Origin: JARIHD01 sp035629475 | GTDB taxonomy: Bacteria > Patescibacteriota > Saccharimonadia > Saccharimonadales > UBA4665 | Assembly (NCBI GenBank): GCA_035629475.1 | Contig: DASPHS010000111.1 | Span: 1-7,430, forward strand | Length of the DNA: 7,430 bases | Reading direction: 5' to 3' | In this document: positions 5,368-7,430 of the stretch, in pieces | Numbering within the stretch: the stretch's first letter is position 1 | Layout of the letters: each line of letters begins with the position of its first letter | The notes under the pieces: model-generated | The model's database searches: none | The model's input: the letters and a program-made list of their open reading frames with translations, nothing else | What the model was told of the DNA's origin: nothing | Translations under genes and position numbers: made by a program

Positions 5368-6504
5368 ATGATGGACTACAGCAAACTGGCACTGGATAAG
5401 CATAAAGAACTGCGCGGCAAAATTGGTATCGTTCTGAAAGACACATTAGATAGCACGGAAAAGCTGAGCACCTACTACTCGCCTGGCGTAGGCGCTGTCA
5501 GTAGTTACGTGGCCGAACACCCCGAGGAAGCCCGTGACTACACCTGGCTCAATAACAGTGTTGCTGTGGTGAGTGACGGCTCAGCAGTGTTGGGGCTGGG
5601 CGACATTGGACCCTATGGTGCGCTGCCAGTTATGGAGGGTAAGGCTATGCTGTTCAAGCATTTTGCCGATATTGATGCTGTGCCTGTAGTGCTAGACGTC
5701 CATACTGCAGATGAGATTGTAGCTACGGTGAAGGCGATTGCCCCAAGCTACGGCGGCATCAACTTGGAGGACATTGCAGCGCCACTGTGTTTTGAAGTCG
5801 AGGAACGCTTGAAGGCTGAATTATCTATTCCCGTTATGCATGATGACCAGCACGGCACAGCTATTGTGACGCTTGCCGGACTGATTAACGCTATGAAGGT
5901 AACCGGGCGGGAACTTGCGTACGCAAAAATTGTCATCGTAGGCGCCGGAGCTGCTGGCGCGGCTATCATCAAGTTGCTACATGCCTATGCCAAGCCCCGG
6001 ATGTTTGCCGTTGATAGTAAGGGCATTATCAGTGCTAATCGTACCGACTTGAACGACGAGAAGCGTAAGTTGTTGCAGTACACCAACCTTTCAGGGGTAG
6101 ACGGTTCACTCGAAGATGCCCTGCAAGGCGCCGATGTCTTTATTGGCGTATCCAAGGCTGGCCTGCTGACTGCCGATATGGTGAAGACTATGGATAAAGA
6201 TCCGATTATCTTTGCCATGGCCAATCCGGTTCCAGAGATTATGCCTGACGTTGCCCGTGCAGCGGGTGTGGCTATTATGGCTACTGGCCGGAGCGACTTC
6301 CCAAACCAGGTCAATAACGCCCTGGCCTTTCCTGGCATCTTCCGTGGCGCACTAGATAACCGCGTCCGCACTATTACCGATGAGCATAAAATTGCCGCCG
6401 CCGAAGTTATTGCCAGCCTGGTGGAGAAGCCGGATGCTGAACACGTGGTGCCGAGCGTCCTAGACGATCGCCTGGTTGCAGCGATTGCCGCTAAGATTGT
6501 TTAG
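5368..6504 (+). CDS. Malic enzyme, oxaloacetate-decarboxylating malate dehydrogenase
   Basis: Converts malate to pyruvate and CO2 with reduction of NAD or NADP in the cytoplasm. At 378 aa it is the short single-domain-pair type, lacking the phosphotransacetylase-like extension of E. coli MaeB. Malic domain (about 1-160): catalytic Tyr37 in YSPGV, catalytic Lys92 in MEGKAMLFK, metal ligands E134 and D135 in NLEDIAAPL and D159/D160 in MHDDQHGTA. The Rossmann cofactor domain follows, with VGAGAAG at 191-197, then MANPVPEI at 284-291 and TGRSDFPNQVNN at 306-317. The end of the second Rossmann strand reads VDSKG, which occurs in enzymes of both cofactor preferences, so I leave NAD versus NADP open. 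It is divergent from the 254-aa gene and overlaps the end of the 273-aa gene tail to tail by 14 bp. A strong GGAGG precedes it; the second ATG at 5371 is an equally good start. Confidence 0.95.
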   Translation: MMDYSKLALDKHKELRGKIGIVLKDTLDSTEKLSTYYSPGVGAVSSYVAEHPEEARDYTWLNNSVAVVSDGSAVLGLGDIGPYGALPVMEGKAMLFKHFADIDAVPVVLDVHTADEIVATVKAIAPSYGGINLEDIAAPLCFEVEERLKAELSIPVMHDDQHGTAIVTLAGLINAMKVTGRELAYAKIVIVGAGAAGAAIIKLLHAYAKPRMFAVDSKGIISANRTDLNDEKRKLLQYTNLSGVDGSLEDALQGADVFIGVSKAGLLTADMVKTMDKDPIIFAMANPVPEIMPDVARAAGVAIMATGRSDFPNQVNNALAFPGIFRGALDNRVRTITDEHKIAAAEVIASLVEKPDAEHVVPSVLDDRLVAAIAAKIV

Positions 6505-7312
6505 CTGCAAATACCGGTCTGCCCAGTTGTAGGGCAAGGCCTGTCAACGCCAGGCGGTCGACATGTCCAAGGGTGGGAAAGATGCTCCAGCGCCGCTCAG
6601 CAATATGCGTAGAACCTGTGGCCAGGAGATTCCCGGCACACTCTTTAGCCATTTGTCCCCCGTATATAAATGCGGCTAGGCCACCCAGCTGAACAGCACT
6701 AGCGTAGTCATCGTTGACCAGATTGGCCACCATCATAAGATTAAGCGTTGTCCAGCAAGTGTTACCTATGTAATTTAAGTAGGTACGATATGAGCCATAC
6801 TCATGAAGAAGGTTCGGTTTTGCCTGCTGCCATAGGCCACGCCGATAGGAACGGTTTAGCTGGTTTGCCCACGCCTCCTGCCGGGTCACCCGGGGATTCC
6901 TTGCGGCTACACGGCTGGCTAGCGCTGCTTTATTGATAGCGATTCGGATCTCAGGCCACTCGTAATTGGGCATGAGTTCTTGGTCGTGTTGGGCACTGCT
7001 CGTTTCAGTTGGTGTTGTGTCGCGAGGACGCAACAGACCACCGAGAGCACTAAGGGAGCCGTCGGCAGCGGTGTTTATACCGACTACGCGTATTCTAGCT
7101 TGCTTTTCATCCGAAGCATCAGCAAACAATTCCGGCTCGCCTATGCCCATAACAGCACCGCTGAAGCCGGCAATACGCATATGCCACCGGGCCTCCGTTT
7201 GGTCGACAGTAATGCGTTCAGCAACAAAGCCCAGATTGAGCGCTGCCGCTAACGGTGCCTCAGTGGAAGGCTGTAGGCCCATTTCGCTCAGTAGTTGTAT
7301 ATGTCGTGTCAT
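6491..7312 (-). CDS. Unassigned 273-aa protein with a hydrophobic C-terminal third
   Basis: I do not recognise this family. The frame spans the whole gap between the malic enzyme and the right-hand intergenic region and has an extended -10 upstream, which supports a real gene. Residues 1-95 look like a mixed alpha/beta domain (RWHMRIAGFSGAVMGIG at 42-58, ARIRVVGIN at 72-80). Residues 96-118 are a Thr/Ser/Pro/Gln-rich, probably flexible linker. Residues 119-180 are basic and helical (many Arg, with two QEAWANQL-like turns). Residues 185-270 are more hydrophobic, with VQLGGLAAFIYGGQMA at 207-222, which could be a buried helix or a weak membrane segment. No catalytic motif is evident and no signal peptide is seen. 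The TAG stop overlaps the end of the malic enzyme. The start ATG at 7312 lacks a clear Shine-Dalgarno sequence. Confidence 0.75.
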   Translation of the reverse strand: MTRHIQLLSEMGLQPSTEAPLAAALNLGFVAERITVDQTEARWHMRIAGFSGAVMGIGEPELFADASDEKQARIRVVGINTAADGSLSALGGLLRPRDTTPTETSSAQHDQELMPNYEWPEIRIAINKAALASRVAARNPRVTRQEAWANQLNRSYRRGLWQQAKPNLLHEYGSYRTYLNYIGNTCWTTLNLMMVANLVNDDYASAVQLGGLAAFIYGGQMAKECAGNLLATGSTHIAERRWSIFPTLGHVDRLALTGLALQLGRPVFAAKQS

Positions 7313-7328
7313 AGCTATGTGTCTGGCG

Positions 7329-7337
7329 ATAATAACA
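7329..7337 (-). promoter_or_regulatory. Extended -10 promoter of the 273-aa gene
   Basis: Minus-strand TGT-TATTAT at 7337-7329 lies 16 nt before the ATG at 7312. Transcription would start near 7322, leaving a leader of about 10 nt with no Shine-Dalgarno sequence. No convincing -35 is present at 17 bp. Confidence 0.5.
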
Positions 7338-7402
7338 CACTGTTGTTGTACGTGCTGCTTGCCGCAGTGAGATAGCTTACATCAAGGGCGAGGCCTTTTG
7401 GC

Positions 7403-7408
7403 TACACT
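7403..7408 (+). promoter_or_regulatory. Possible -10 element of the gene beyond the right edge
   Basis: TACACT on the + strand lies 10 nt before an AAGGAG ribosome site. A transcript starting near 7415 would have a leader of about 16 nt. No -35 matches well at normal spacing, and the hexamer is only a moderate match. Confidence 0.33.
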
Positions 7409-7417
7409 ACATGTTTT

Positions 7418-7423
7418 AAGGAG
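7418..7423 (+). promoter_or_regulatory. Shine-Dalgarno sequence of a gene starting just outside the window
   Basis: AAGGAG followed by seven bases (TCAGAAC) to the window end. The spacing predicts a start codon at about 7431. The gene would be divergent from the 273-aa gene and share its 118-bp upstream region. Confidence 0.55.
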
Positions 7424-7430
7424 TCAGAAC

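Noticed and set aside
6520..6536. Hairpin TGCCC / GGGCA just after the malic enzyme stop as a terminator
   Set aside because: A 5-bp stem followed by AGGCCTG with no T run, inside the 273-aa coding sequence.
6966..7370. A 134-codon open frame on the + strand
   Set aside because: Antisense to the 273-aa gene and its upstream region; no ribosome site, and the composition is Ser/Cys/Arg-rich like the other antisense frames.

Overview
The window looks like a stretch of a compact bacterial chromosome, most plausibly from Candidatus Saccharibacteria (TM7) or a close Patescibacteria/CPR relative. This is inferred from the style of the M1 aminopeptidase, the gene content, very short intergenic gaps and roughly 50% G+C, not from a database match. 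The rnhB gene ends in TGA and all reading frames make sense under the standard bacterial code, which argues against Gracilibacteria or Absconditabacteria, where TGA is recoded. There are eight protein-coding genes, all housekeeping or unassigned, and I see no RNA gene, mobile element, CRISPR array or phage material.

Left part (1-2362, + strand): a zinc M1-family aminopeptidase whose N-terminus lies outside the window. It runs head-on into a four-gene minus-strand block (4402 down to 2372): ribosomal protein L19 (rplS), RNase HII (rnhB), a UPF0102/YraN predicted nuclease and an ECF-type sigma factor. rplS has its own promoter and ends at a strong intrinsic terminator. rnhB restarts from a promoter fused to that terminator, yraN overlaps rnhB by ATGA, and the sigma gene appears to have its own promoter at the end of yraN.

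Right part: an unassigned 254-aa protein (5251-4487, -) is divergent from a single-domain malic enzyme (5368-6504, +), which makes pyruvate and reduced nicotinamide cofactor from malate. The malic enzyme overlaps, tail to tail by 14 bp, an unassigned 273-aa protein (7312-6491, -). The last 118 bp hold that gene's promoter and, on the + strand, a Shine-Dalgarno sequence for a gene starting just beyond the window.

The most interesting signal is at the DNA level. Five minus-strand transcription units carry an extended -10 element (TGn-TATAxT or TGn-TATTAT). At the sigma and rnhB genes it sits only 6-7 nt before the ATG, so transcription should begin at or within a nucleotide of the start codon (leaderless mRNA). 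At the 254-aa gene the gap is 9 nt. By contrast, the malic enzyme and the gene beyond the right edge have good Shine-Dalgarno sequences. I see no obvious new multi-gene system. The two unassigned proteins and the orphan ECF sigma factor are the best candidates for novelty.
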